Positions 12,930-26,000 of a stretch of DNA of 64,000 nucleotides are shown in pieces; the stretch's first letter is position 1; each line of letters starts with the position of its first letter. Both the position numbers and the translations under genes were made by a program. The stretch comes from Nemania diffusa (taxonomy: Eukaryota; Ascomycota; Sordariomycetes; Xylariales; Xylariaceae). A model generated the notes under the pieces. The model was not told the DNA's origin. It did not search any database and was given only the letters and a program-made list of their open reading frames with translations. The DNA is taken from contig JBBPUQ010000004.1 of NCBI GenBank assembly GCA_038501195.1, positions 3,858,001 through 3,922,000 on the forward strand, in the 5' to 3' direction.

Positions 12930-13487
12930 ACTTGCCATGCCCTCTAGCCATTATTGATATATTTATTTCAAACCTGCGAGCCTACTTGTTAGTCAGACAT
13001 GCTTGTTCGCGATATATACAATATCGTGTCATTTACCAAGATCTGTTTCCTCCACTATAGGCACTAGTTTAAATTTCTGTATAGGGTGGTATTAAAACCT
13101 CGCTGATGAATAGAGGCTATCATCTTAACTGCAGACTTACACAGCTAATCTACGTAGGCCCGTTGAGCATACAATATGTATTAGATTAGTCGAGATAGGT
13201 ACGGGCCATTTGAAAATAGTTCGATTACAGAGGATATACTAATAACTCAGTATATATAGCTATAGTAGAATAGCTCGTCTTTTATTTATGCAATAGTCGA
13301 GGGTATTTCTCAATGCTCTAGAGTCTAATCGAAGGGCGTACCTGTCAAGGTGACGGATCGGTACACATTTGGCGGTCTGTTCTCTATCGAGATCCAAATG
13401 GCTACGCCATGATAGTCTAAAGCAGAAAATACATATCATCCTCTCAATCAAATCATGTCAATCCTCATCTGAAACAAGAACTATCCA
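12930..13487. other. intergenic, no gene seen
   Basis: This AT-rich spacer is the 3' flank of SDA1 and the promoter of the alkyltransferase-like gene. I see no coding potential and no clear promoter motif. Confidence 0.6.
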
Positions 13488-14188
13488 ATGGCGCGATCCG
13501 ACGAGGCAGCGTCCTTCTTCATTGCCGTGTACCGCGCCGTACAAGAGATCCCAGAGGGCAAGGTGACGAGCTACGGGCACATCGCGAAGCTCATCGGAAC
13601 CCGTACGTTTTTCTGTCTGGTCTGATCTGATCTGATCTGATATTGATTTTTTTTCTCTTTTCTTTTCCCCCATTCCACAACCTACCTCGTCGCATCGCAT
13701 GCATCACATTGCTGCAATCGCGGCCTACCGCCCCAGAAACGGAAACTCACACAATGGAGGTACCTAACCCGCCTATAGCGCAACGGCCCCGCCAGGTCGG
13801 CATCTGCCTCAAGCACCTCCCGCACGACCCTGAGGCACGCCATCATTCTGATAATGTCCCTTGGCAGCGCGTGATCAACGCCAAAGGCATGATATCTCCT
13901 CGGTACGCGCAGGGTTCAATCCGGGAATCTCAGGGGATACTGATTCCAAATGAATGGACCGCGATTTACAAAAGGACGGTATGCTAATAGTGGTCACGCT
14001 ACAGGTCACAGCCATCTGGGGCCCGTAATCAGGCGGCAGCATTGCGAGCTGAAGGTGTCATAGTTTCTACGGATGCACTTGGGGGATTGAGTGTGGACTT
14101 TGCAGAGTACGGGTGGTTCCCTGATTCACTGCCATCCGAAGAAGCGGACGAAGAGGAAGACTGGGCCTCGGGGAGCGAAGATGAATGA
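13488..14188 (+). CDS. atl1: Alkyltransferase-like protein (ATL, MGMT family)
   Basis: Three exons: 13488-13602, 13779-13902 and 14005-14188, joining in frame to 140 aa. The fold signature of the O6-methylguanine methyltransferase DNA-binding domain is clear: IPEGKVTSYGHIAKLIG near residue 25, then QRPRQVGICLKHLP, then VPWQRVINAKGMISPR. The MGMT active-site PCHRV is replaced by PWQRV (residues 66-70). The acceptor cysteine is therefore Trp, which defines ATLs: they bind O6-alkylguanine and hand the lesion to nucleotide excision repair rather than repairing it. The protein ends in an unusual acidic tail of about 17 residues (SEEADEEEDWASGSEDE). The nuclear role is inferred from fission yeast Atl1. 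Intron 1 contains a TCTGA tandem repeat. It is convergent with the histidine-phosphatase-like gene downstream. Confidence 0.9.
13621..13642. repeat. TCTGA pentanucleotide repeat (4 copies)
   Basis: Four perfect tandem copies of TCTGA lie in intron 1 of the ATL gene, followed by a T-rich tract. It is a probable length-variable microsatellite. Confidence 0.9.
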
Positions 14189-14645
14189 CGGTCCATTGTG
14201 ATTGACTATATATCTATATAACGTAGGGGAATCCTTGATTCATACAATCTGGAAGAACTCAGAGCGTTGCCCAGATTCCCACCAGAGGAAGAATTCACGG
14301 CCAGGTCACTATCGCTTAGCACTATGTTGTATTATCGTATGAGACTTCTAATATATCTGATACGAAGGAGACAAGATTAGTCGGGGTTTTATCAAGTCGT
14401 CCATAAAATAGCGTGGGAGAGTAATTATCAGATAGCGGTTGGACATAAGTGACTCCACATTATAAGTTCAGAACAGGTCTGTGAGATATGTGCTTTCATC
14501 ATATAATAGGGGGAGGGTAGGGGGCGTTAAGGAACAGAAAGAACATACCATATTTGCATAATGGTTAAAGCTCGTCGTTGAGGGCTTGCATTTCAGGCTT
14601 CGGGTGGCAGATCCAGGAGGGCGGACAGGCAAGTTGCAGATTTCA
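14189..14645. other. convergent intergenic region
   Basis: This is 3' flank shared by the ATL gene (+) and the histidine phosphatase (-). It is AT-rich at 14.2-14.4 kb, and no gene is seen. Confidence 0.6.
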
Positions 14646-15533
14646 TCATTCTTTCTCGTCGTCAAATTTCCTCTTTTTGGAGGCCGAAGCAAAGAATGAG
14701 TCCATCGTGCGTTGCCGAGAGTCAAACTTGGCACTCCCGATGCCACCACGGGTCTTCTTCAAGCCCTGCAGGTGATCAAGATTATTGGTATGTTCCACTA
14801 CCATACGAATCATCTTAGTACCATCTAGTTGCGGTGAAGCGTTACTTCCTAGCGGCTCTAAACTCGCTTGTAACACGCCCGTATTGCTCCACGGGGCTAG
14901 ATACTCTAAGTTGGGCCGTTGTCCAATTATCAGGGAGGATGTAGGGTTAGGCGAATACCGTGAGAGTAAGGCTTTCAGCAAGACATTGAGAACGATGCCA
15001 TGAGAAACGACGACAACCGTATGACTTTCAACGGCAAATTGGTCAAGAATTGGGCTGAGATGCTGATCGATAAATCGCCCAATGCGAAGGCGCATGGATT
15101 CGGGAGACTCTGAGTCATCTTCTTTCTCTTTGGCACCGAACTTTTTACCCTCTGACGAACCAAAGTCCTTCTCACGCAGCTCTTCAACACGGATCACATT
15201 CAGAGTCACGAGCGATGTGGTATTCCCATCCTGGGTCTGACAAGCATCGGCAATGGCCTCAGCGGTCAGGTATGCTCGCTCAAGATTCGAGGAAAATATG
15301 TGCTGGACAGGCCCTATCATAGCACGTCGGCTTGCGATATGCACACCAAGCCGCTTGACCTGGAGGACGCCGTGGTTGGTCAGGGACGAATCACGGGAAC
15401 CTGCACTTCGGGCGGGGTGTTAGCAGAGTAGCAGCAACAGTAACAGTAATCAAGGAAGAAAATTGGGAATTACTCACTATAGTCCTGCTACGTTATCAAC
15501 CGACTCGCCATGGCGGACGAGCAGTAAGCGCAT
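14646..15533 (-). CDS. Histidine phosphatase (phosphoglycerate-mutase-like) with PIP-box-like tail
   Basis: Two exons: 15533-15478 and 15405-14646. They are joined at a CCCGAAG acceptor, because the nearer TGCAG acceptor would create a stop, and give 271 aa. The N-terminus MRLLLVRHGESVDN carries the RHGE motif whose His is phosphorylated in this superfamily. The second catalytic His is in VVVVSHGIVLNVLL. The first exon is needed for the catalytic residues. The tail is unusual: QRTMDSFF (about residues 250-257) fits the PCNA-interacting-peptide consensus Qxx[ILM]xx[FY][FY] and is followed by a KKRK nuclear-localisation-like cluster. That suggests a nuclear, PCNA-associated phosphatase or phosphatase-like protein, but this is inference; the substrate is unknown. 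The neighbouring ATL repair gene is convergent. Confidence 0.85.
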
Positions 15534-16112
15534 TGCAGCGTAGCATCTTCAGCGAATTCGTGGGAAAAAGCTGGATGAGGAGAGAAGGTGAGAAAGCAGA
15601 CGAAAAATCGGGAGGAGCAAGGGTTTTGTGTGCTACCGAGATGAAGCGCGCCTCGGCGGTGGTCCGTGCGAGAGTCGTCGCTCGTCAATCCAGCAGGTGC
15701 CATGGCCATCTGGAATTGGCACTGTACGTGTCCAGACACACCTAATCGCGCCTATCCCCCAAGATTCGCATTCTGAATTGCCCTGGAGCAACAACCCCAC
15801 GTCCCCGACTCCCCTTAACTTTTATCTATATACCTAACTCATGAATTTAAATCGACTGCTTTTCTCTACAATTATAAATCTATCTACTCCATAAGCTCTG
15901 TTTTATCTATCTGAAACGTGTGAGGTGGTAAATGAGATGAGATACGAAATCTAAGGGAAAAGGAAGAATGAAACGCAAAGCTCAGAGATGGCGATATGAA
16001 ATTGAAATCAAAACCCAACTTGCCCAGCGTTGAAGCCTTGAGCAGAGAGGCTCGCGTTGAAGATCAAAGAGCAAAGAGCCCAAAGCAGTCCCACAGCCCA
16101 TTCTCGACTAAC
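15534..16112. other. intergenic, promoter side of the histidine phosphatase
   Basis: The stretch holds the upstream region of the histidine-phosphatase gene and the 3' flank of the SRR1-domain gene. Pyrimidine-rich and ATCT-rich tracts occur at 15.8-15.9 kb. I see no gene. Confidence 0.55.
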
Positions 16113-17318
16113 CTAGTTCTTCCTAACGAAAAGGCATTGCCATTTACTCCAGATGCAACCCGGATTATTGCGCTGGTCCTCGGACTTGGGCTTCGGGATG
16201 TGATGATGAAGGTCGTACATATTCGCCAGCTTCTTGTGTTCAAACTCTTCTCCGATGTTCATGGCCATCTCGTAATTATCGAACATCCGCCCCGTCGACG
16301 CCGTGTAGAACGGTTCAAAGTTCCTCTTCGGGGGACCCAGGACGATGGTGTATTCGTCTTCGCCTCCGTTTCTACGTCTTGCTTTGCTCCATACCGGGCT
16401 GATGGCTGGTCGCGGACGCGTGCTGTCGATCTGGTACTCGTACGCATTGCAGAATAAAACCGCGGGCTGCACGTATTCGCTGATGATCGGCATTATGGAT
16501 TGGAACGGCGGGATCCCGCAGGAACAGACCATTGTCCTCCGATCGATCATCCGAAAATGTTCGTGTTTATGGCGGGCTGGGTCGAAGACCGTAAATCCGA
16601 ATGACTCGAGTGCTGACTTATGTGCTTCATCGTAGAAGAAATCGGCCGCATACAGCTCAATCTTGTGAGATACGCGATCTCGAAGGTAGTCCACCATTGT
16701 GAGTATGGCAAGGTGCTGAGCAAGACACGGTCCGGCCACGATAGGGTCGGTTTGCGCCGGTTCCTTTCTATACGCCATACGTCCGAGGCCAACGCAAACA
16801 ACTTTGTCGATGCGTTCTGGGTGCTCAATCTTATCAGTGATACTCCTGAGACTTTTGTCCTTTCCATCCTTCCTCCATCTCTTCATCCCCGACTCTAGAA
16901 CATCTTTAATTTCCTCTGCAGTTACATGAAAGTCTAATATCATGCGGCCCGGCTTAGCACGCTCATCTAATGATACTTTCTTCAATATGCTTCGGCACTT
17001 ATTAGTCAATGAGTATAACCTGGTGGAATAGGGGGAGGCATACTAATCTGCTTTTATAAGATCGATACTTCTGTCTGGCAGCTGGAAGCGACTGGCAGTG
17101 AGCTCAATCTTCTCTTCGTATTCTTCATGATCCTCTACCCACGGCCATGGAAAGTATTCGCTTCTCTTAGCGGTGCGGAAGGTGAAATCGTCAGCTAGCC
17201 TCACAACAAGGTCATCTCTGATCTTTTTCTGTTTCTGCTCAGGATCTCTGAGTATGGCTTTCTCCTCAGCCGTAAATCTATTCCCCAGGCTATCTAGAAA
17301 CCACGGGTCGCTCAGCAT
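16113..17318 (-). CDS. SRR1-like domain protein
   Basis: Two exons: 17318-17044 and 16989-16113, giving 383 aa. The 54-nt intron uses donor GTATGC and acceptor GCCGAAG with a GACTAAT branch site. The nearer CAG would put a TAG in frame, so this acceptor is required. The central part (IDKVVCVGLGRMAYRKE, then QHLAILTMVDYL, then FTVFDPARHKHEHFRMID, then CSCGIPPFQSIMPIISEY) matches the SRR1 domain. Family members include the circadian and heme-related SRR1 of plants and Ber1 of yeast (microtubule stability); no molecular activity is established. It is longer than the domain alone at both ends, as usual in filamentous fungi. No signal peptide or membrane segment is visible. Family call is good, function unknown. 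Confidence 0.82.
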
Positions 17319-20300
17319 CTTGCTACTGGTTATAACAAAAAAAAGAACGAAGGGATGAAAAGAAAAAAAATTCCGTCGAATAATATTGGCATTTTAACTT
17401 AGCGCTAGAGAGTTTGAGACAATGCAATCCTAACTTAGGTCTGGAAAAGGGCGCGGTATATAAAGGCTCGGACGGAAATTTGCATTGTTTCATGTAAGCC
17501 GATAAGCATGCCATCAAGGTACTCACAATTGTATCTATATCCATTGATATCGCCGACAAAGACGTGACAAAAACTACCATATATGTTTAATATTGTAACA
17601 ATCGATTATCCAAGTAGTCAGCCCGTTCAATTACCCTTAGTATTTGTTACCTACATTGTCACTTCTATGAAATATGGATTCTTTCCTGCCTCCTTAATTA
17701 TAGTTCTTAGCTTATAAAATTCGGGTTATATTTCTTTATAGCAAAAGAAAAGGTCTACCAGATATTCAGGTATCACGGAACCAAATCCCGCAGAGGGCTC
17801 GAGCCCACCGCACGGGCCTCGGCCCGGCCTTATATGGATATGGATGGTTACATAGCAAGGCAGACTCGGCTAAGTAGGTAGTGCAGATAAAAGTTCCCTC
17901 CGCTGCGATAAGAATAGTGATATCTGGCCTCATCAGCAGTTAGTCCTGTTGCATTTTAATCAATGTACTTAGACTAAATATTCAAGGAAGTTAAGATATA
18001 AATATTATGATGCAAACTTATATATCATATGCTTAAATAGGTGGAACCTTTCCCTCCTCTTATAGATATTACCTACTCAAAGTGTGGGACTCATAACTAG
18101 GTATATTACTGCAGATGTGACATCCCTATATGAGTTTATGGTAATTGTGGTGTGTTGTTTCATATTCCTAAGGGGAAAATGTATAAAGCATCATCTTTTT
18201 ATATATGTAGCTTAGATAATTCTAATAGTTTCGTCACATGCTGCAAATTGCGACATAAAACTGAATATTATATCTAGTTCGTAACAGTAGAACGGGTAGA
18301 CTTCAGTGTAAAATTTAGCGCATTCAATGACCTCATCACAGGTACGGCCTTCTGCCCCTAGACAGCCCCTAGATAATGAACAAAAGGGTTCCTGTCTTTA
18401 CCTTTTTAGTACAGGCTGATACTGACAGTTAGGGCAAGTTAGAAATACAATCATCCTTATTCCATATAGCCGACTAATAGAAGTTATTATCTTGAGAAAC
18501 CCAGAACCATATTGGTTGACTTAGAAGGGTTGGTGCTGTCCAATTTTAGTTCGTAGATGCCCATGTTAGACCGAACACTAAGTTTGACATACAAATATGA
18601 AAAGTTTTGTTTAGAGTAAGGATAGGTCAAGAGTAAAGTATCTTCTACGTCGCTGGGTAGCAGCATAGGGGTCAAGGGCTCAATTAAGTTAATTCATGAA
18701 TCCTTTCCCAATGTTGCCGATGCCTCTTCTCCTTACGTAATGATATTCAATGGACATACTCTTAGGGTCTGCTAACATCCTACTGGTTACTCTATTGCCT
18801 GATAACAAAGTCTGAAGTAAAATAGGGTCGGGGAATCAGTGTTAGGGGCCTATAGAGATTCGAGAGTAACATGTTTTGGCCCATGGGCTATCTCTTAGGG
18901 GATCAGTCTTGTAAGAAACTTGAATGGGTTTATAGTTGATGGTAACCCCTTTCATGAACAAGTAGCCTGGATTGTGATAAATATATAGAGTTCATACACC
19001 TCATCCCACATTCCTCCCATGGTGCCACCAATTTGATAGTGGCTTTCTCCTTACGCGCTGACATCTCTTGCTGGCGAAGATACCATGTTGTACGAGGTAA
19101 TAACAGACTAATTATATGTAACTCTAGGAATACCATCCGCGAGGCCTCTGTGAACCCTGACCTTCATAATTATATAACGTGGACTAGTTTCTGACCTTTA
19201 AATATAATTACAATTATTTCATCTCAAACCGAGGCGGCATTGATGCATATGGGTGTCCAGCTAGGATGTACTGCTCCTTATGTATTTCTGCCTTAAACCT
19301 TGTTCTCTTGTGAGTAGTGCAAAGGATCTAGCCGCCGCAGGGCCTACAGCGAGAGAGCCTAAAGCAAGCCATACGAATTCCTCCATACAGTAAGGCCTGG
19401 CACCGGAGCTCTTCCCCAGTCAATACTTCGTGAAAGTATTTTTTGATAGGGCGACAGCCAACATGGCAATCTAGACAAACAGGCAGCAACCTTCTAGCAA
19501 GACTTCGTATGACCTAAGTAGTAGAAGACTTTTGGAGGTAGTAGGATAAAAATACGGCTTAGGCTTAAATTTATAAGCTAAATTGACTGTAAAAATATCG
19601 CTGCTAGTACTCGTCGCGGGTTTCCATTGAACTTACTGATGTAGAGAGAAGTTACGCATAGCTCGACGACAACTTTCCATCAAAAACCCACGATTGGCCG
19701 CGGCAAGGTTACCCAATACATGGAAGAAAATGTATTACGGCTGCTCGCTCCCCACTGCCTTGTCGAAGGATGCTATGGGTGGAAGCAGGTTCTTGTCTAT
19801 GATATCATTTTTGATGTACCGACCACGCAGGTTCCTCCCGTTAGGAAACGTCTCTGTAAGGGGGAATACTTAGAAAAGAGGTTAAGTTTGGCTACTAAAC
19901 TCAGTAGATACGTAGAGGCGAAACTATCACATGTCATTAATTAATTAGATCTGGAGACATGCTACGCAAAGCTATCGTTTATAACTTCAAAGCTAAGTTT
20001 CAAGTAATCACTAGACTGGAAAAACAGTAATATCAATCGGAGGTGCCCAATGCGATGTCGGCTTGAAGCCACTCAACTTGCCAACGAATCTAGGCCCCCC
20101 ACTAATTCGAACAATAGAATGACAAAGCTGTCCGAAAATAGCTATTAGTTTCTCTTGTACGGGGTCTCCTTCTTATGAACAGTGTAATATTTCTAAGCTA
20201 GGGCTTCAGACAAAGCGATTGGATGAAGAAGGCCAGAGGGTCTTAGGAGATACTAGCCGAGTCACAAAGGGCCATATTAGGAGTAGGCGGGATTACTAGT

Positions 20301-21265
20301 TTCGCTGAAGTAATAGAGGTTAAGGTGCCTTGTCGACTAGCGCCTAGGTGGGAAAGCGATATACGCGCGATGTGTTTAGGCCTTGAAAATGTGCTGTAAA
20401 GGCGAGGGTTGTGCGATAGGGCACTCTACCACCCTACAACTACTTATTAATAAGGATTGTTTTACATTCATTATCCAGTAGCCAACTTACTGCCCACGGT
20501 ATGCCCTAGTAGACATTGTGATGGTCTTAAAGCCTTAAGGTTGGCGGGTAATGTTCTTGGAATGAGCGCTATTAGCTATGGAGCAAAATAATTCAGGGAT
20601 GTCAAATTTCAAGTATTGAGAAAGGTTTACTAGAATGTAAGAACTTATCTAAGGTATTAACTGAATCATTTATAGAACAAGCGCCGACTCTGGTCTCATC
20701 GGTGGGCACCCACACCTAGCAAGTTATAATACCATCTCAAACGCCACACAATAAGTAGAAATCGTACGACTTCAAAGTCGGAAGAAGGAGATGTGAGATG
20801 GCTATCTGCAGGATGTGTAACTTCCAGTAACCAATAATTGACCGATTAGGCAATGCGGTGTATCTGACATGTAGCATGCAGGCCGCCGGATGCAGACCAT
20901 AGAGACCGACATGACGCAAACACTTTCAGGGGCTTCTCTCAACCCCCTTGTTATCACTGGCTGCGACCCGAGTTCTTCATGTGACCATTACCCCACGAAA
21001 CTTGGACAAGATCGTGACTTGAAGCTATTTACGTAAAGCTAATATTAGCGGTAGATTCAGTATAATGAAAATAACTGTCTTATAGCAGAGAGAAACGAGC
21101 ATAGCACAATACAACAAGTGTTAAACGGCGACCTAATAATCTGACAGAGCTTGAGAGTAAAGCGATAGGAGTGTTTAATGGTGTCTAATTATTGTATGAG
21201 AGAGAAATCTAGCCTAACCCGAGACGAAAATAGAAGGACGTGATAGGGGTCTGCGTTAGAAGCAG
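17319..21265. other. gene-free AT-rich region, about 4 kb
   Basis: No supported gene. A TATATAAA box on the plus strand at 17457-17464 leads to no ORF. The longest open frames (about 60-75 codons) look random. TA-rich stretches suggest decayed, possibly RIP-mutated repeats, but no mobile-element protein is left. Confidence 0.55.
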
Positions 21266-23039
21266 TCAGTAGTAGGAGGTAGGCGAAGGCGGCTCGGCCC
21301 CACTCGGCAGTAGTGGCTGATCACGTGGCACCACTACTTCCTTCAGCGGGATATATGGTGGCTTCGTAGGAGCGTCCTTGCTGGAGCCGGAATGAGGGCA
21401 ACGACTCTTCAAATACCCCGGCATCTTCTTGAACCATATGCAGACCACCATGACAAGAACTACCACCGTCAGCCCCCCGGCAAAGGCCGCTGGTATCCAC
21501 CATCCATTTGCTACTTCGAGATCTCTGGTTCTTGGATTCACAAGGAATATATTGGCACCAAACACCGTCTTGGAAGAAAAAGGATTTGAAGTTAGGACAA
21601 GTTATTGTGAAAGAGTGAGGTGATGATCAGGGAATAGCCTAAAAGACTCACAGCTATGAATGAAGGGGGTATAAATATCGACGCTAGTATCGTGAGACTC
21701 CTAGCTTGCGAACTTGTTTTCCGGGAGTTCTCGGCCATTTCCAGGCTGTATTTCAGGTCGCACTGGGAATTGGCTGTGCGAAGCTATGTTGGCAGTTAGG
21801 ATTGATTTGTATAGTGACACGCTGCTGTATACCATAGAGCATCTGATGGGTACTAGCGTAGACGACTTACTAGAGAAACCATGTGCTCAGCCCGCTGCTG
21901 TGCTGATGCGCGATTGGCCTGTCGCAGCTGCGTCGTGGCCTGGAGAGACGCTATCTCATTGTCGAAGGTCTGCAGCTCTTCGTCCGACATCCTAGGTAAC
22001 TGGTTTGAAGCCGTGCATAGTTTTGTATACCGGGCCATAACACTCTTAGCAAAGCCCAATGCAGACAACTCAAAGTCGTTATTGCAGCCCAAAGTCATTA
22101 ACTCCCTGTTAACAACATTGAGTTTGAATATTGACTCTCTGTGTTTGTCGTACATCTTGGTCTTAGCATCGAGCGCTCGGGCCACACGACAAAATATATC
22201 CATTTGTCTCTCCTGTGCCTCAAACTCAGTAAATACTTCTGAGCTGAGAATCTCGTTGTTATAGTCGAGCCTCTCGACTATTATGTTGAACAGATAGACG
22301 GGGCAAGTCATGATTTTGTGCTGGTGATGAGACATCCTTGTTCTCAGCCATTCTCTGTCGCGCTCCCTCGGGACGGTGATGATGCACATTGTCGAGTTAG
22401 TACGTGGCGAGATGCTCATAGTTAAAAAGTGACATTCATTGTGTAGGCGAGTTGATCGTGCAGCAAAGACTAAACAGATGATCGATGAGACTAAGACTAA
22501 GCCTATAGGGCAGTATGACAAAAGTAAAATTCGTTACGTACCAAGTGGTGATTCGTCATGAATACTCGGATTGTCCTTGATGTAATGGTGGTATCCAGTG
22601 TTATGTAAATTCCATCTTTTGAATGAGGACGGAAGGCCGAAAGTGGTGATTAGGTCATTAAAGTGACGTCTGGTAATAGAAAACCCAACGTCTGTCGTCC
22701 TCCTTTCAGATGGCAGGGCAGGTTCCTCTGTTAAAATGCTGTAGTGACGAGTACTAATTAGAGAAAGCGTGATGGTAAATATAATAGGGAGGAGAAATCT
22801 ACACAACATCGATGGAGGAGTTGGAACCGGGGGTTTTCCCTCTTTGGTCCCTTTTCTAAGTGATCTGTTAGTGCGGATGATAAATAGAGGCTTGTGAAAT
22901 AACCGTCACATACAAACCGATCGAGGCGTTCATCGAATCTTGGACCTTGTACTTTTTCACCAGCTGATGCAGTACTGTCCCACCATAAGACGTCGGTGGA
23001 CTCGCGAAATCGAAGCTGTGATGAATAGTCGTGATTCAT
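21266..23039 (-). CDS. CorA-like Mg2+-transporter-fold membrane protein, fungal type
   Basis: Proposed exons: 23039-22914, 22839-22542, 22502-21871, 21783-21652 and 21568-21266, in frame, about 496 aa. The last three junctions are secure: they assemble the helix SLTILASIFIPPSFIATVFG and then a second hydrophobic segment around FAGGLTVVVLVMVVCIWF, the paired C-terminal TM helices of the large fungal CorA-like family. Upstream, residues 250-390 are a long helical region, as in the CorA funnel. The ion-selectivity GMN triplet is not seen; the equivalent position reads GANIF, so ion transport should not be assumed. The first two exons are less certain: donor GTATGT at 22913 is good but the acceptor choice is a guess. 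It sits alone in gene-poor DNA. Role unknown. Confidence 0.68.
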
Positions 23040-26000
23040 CGTCGAATTTAGAATTAAGAACAATGTGATAAACTGGTGAAAGAGGCACTCGGGTAGCACA
23101 GAGGCGGAATCTTGTGTGTCAATGCACACGTATTTGTACCCCCTAGGTTTATTTGTCGCCCTACGTATTTCGTATTGAGGTCTTCACCCATGGATTGCTT
23201 GACTGGTAAAGGTATGGCGGAGCAACGGGCGCGACCAAACGTGTACAGAAAACAGGGATACATTTTGGTTTTGACAGCCCCCTTGATGCCTCGGATTCAG
23301 CAATAGAAACACTTAGCCTAGTAACCAAACCTCCTTAAAAAGTTACTGTAGTATTTTATGCTACTTGTTAATACTTCCAATGCTGTTCTAGAACCATAAT
23401 GCTTACCTACTTTCCGAACAAAACGAGTGGGGAGCCATGCACAAGCAATTTTAGGACAGGTGAGAGTGGCCAAGTGATGCCTCTTTCAGAAACCCCTGCC
23501 TTATAGAATATCCCTGCTATCGTTCGGTAGTATCCACCACACGGCATCGTCGAGGTAGACAGAGGACAAGACTCTAAAATGCAACATTATCTTTAATTAC
23601 GTTACAGAATATGATAATCAATAGCGCTATGCTAGCGCTTGTACTGGCAAGGGGGGCTTAGAGAGGAGTTTAGAGATCGATTTCTAAATCGACAAGGACC
23701 ATTGAGTAGCAAAAACCTTTCAATACTGATCAGCAGCTAATTTTCCATGTAAATTATATGCCAGCCTTGCAGATCGACAGTACCTACTCTTAGTCTCCTA
23801 ATATCCAGCGCGACTCTATTAATATCACCCTAGAGACGTCTACTTAAAAATTAGCCTATCATCTAAAGCCTCAACAAGGAGGTCAACATCTATTATTATC
23901 ACCAGAGCTATCAATAATTCTATCTTATATGGATAGAGTGGCCTAATCATGGAGAATCATTTTCAAGTTAGTCTAGGAATGCATACATATACAGTTCTTC
24001 ATACAATTCGACTTCGGTATCGATGAATGCAGTAATACATACCGAGCTTATATGCAGGCTTACGCGAGATGACACTCAGGGCGGCCAATAAATTAAACTC
24101 GCTAACGAAGACGGGCCATAGAACCGGAACGTTTGACTACAGATCAGCCGCATGAGAGTGTCACATCAAGAGCCTCAAGTCGGGTCTACGCGACTGACGC
24201 CACGTATATGGTAGTGCAGTGGACCTAAGCCTCTTCGGACGAGCTGCCTAAATCAGTCATCAGATTAGCCACTCAAACTTCAAAGTCAGCCTGACTACCG
24301 GGTTCCCCGTATGTGGACTATGTATTACATCCCCTGCAACAAATGCTACTCCGCCTTTCTCCTTCGGGGGTACTTACCAAAAGGATATAGTATCTAGGCC
24401 GTATTCATAGATATATGGATCAAAAATAGTTCGTCCAAGGAGGGTAGGTAGCAGAAACACAAAGATATAGCCGCTTAACATCGAGGCTGCATAGACGCTG
24501 CGTGGCATGCATGAAACATGTACAGTAAATACGTACACCAGTCAAATCCCGACAGCGCCACTAATACGGCGTATGATGTAACAGCTACGATACTACATCA
24601 TCAAGCTAGCTTATGTTTAGCCTCTCTGGTAAACTACGTAGTAGAGGTTACTCTCTCAAGTCTGCGCCACGGCATCCGATGTTGGTTACGTATCAATCTA
24701 CATATGTTTCTTACCTCAGCTCAATGATACATTAGTATTATTTACAGACGCACTACCGCCACAGTTTTCTACTATACCTGGATGTAGATGATGACTAAGT
24801 TTCGGTCGCTCATCTTCTCGATTTCGACTCTATTTACATTCTATACCATACTCTCTTGTCGTAGACTTTGTATTTTGCTTGCCTCCCCCATTGCCCACAC
24901 GGCGACATGTGTACGTTGTTGTAACCAGAAGATGACGCCAGATGGTGACGACATCGTTACGACAACAGGCGCATGCAACGCAGACATTCTTTGCCGGCAT
25001 TTGAGTACATACCCAAACGGCTCCTTTGTTTTACATGATTGCGGCTTACTATGCGACCGTAGTCTACCTACCCCATTTACCTGTTTTGCCTGCGGCCTCC
25101 AAGGCGCTTCAGCACTGGTTCCCGCATAGGATTGGTTAGCTTAGATCCTGGGTTTGGTTCTTCGATGGGGAAGAAAGTGGCTACGCCGAGCTCCGATTTT
25201 AAAATCGACTTTCATGAAAACAGGAGCTGGGGTACATTGATATAGGTTTGAATTGTTACACTGTATATGTGGGTATTAGTCTAGTATACATACACTTACT
25301 TAGATATCGACGCGTTTGCGAGGAAGATACGGATTGCAAGAAATCTATCAGGGGTTTTGCCCTTATTTTAACGAATGGTATCTACTTAGTAATTGGATGT
25401 GAACAATGAAGTAGCGCGAGTGTAACTAACCAGTTATTAGGGGTCAAATGAATAATTATGTATATGATGGAATTAAAGGGGGTCTATACACACTATGGCC
25501 TACCATTTGCTTCATCATTCTCGATTTCACCTTTACTTCAATTTCTAGCTATGCAATGGATTCTAATTTTACTCTAATATCAGGGGATTAGGCTATAGAG
25601 TGAATAGAAGTCCTGCAGCAGGTAGGAAGAAGGGGTGTAGTGTAGGGCTCAATAAAACGATTCATTGATTCCCGGCCTTCTAAATCTATGAGGGGGGCCG
25701 AAGGTCCACTATATATAGTCAAATCCATAGATATAACTACCCTATAGGGTCTGGCCACTTCATCACCTGACATCTAGGTATTAGGAGACATGCGATCAAG
25801 GGACCCCTAATCCTTTAAATGACTATCATACTATGTGTTGTCGCTTATCTAACAGTAATCTACATAGACCCTGCAGGATTGATATAAACCATGCGAAGGC
25901 AGGCCCCGGGTTAGGGGTCTATATTCAGCTCTCATTGATAATCTATTTCGTAGGTCTATCGGAGCCAAGGTACGTCCCACAGACACTGGAATACATACGG

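Noticed and set aside
13903..13935. tRNA B-box-like GGTTCAATCC
   Set aside because: It lies inside ATL intron 2, and no matching A box or acceptor stem could be found.
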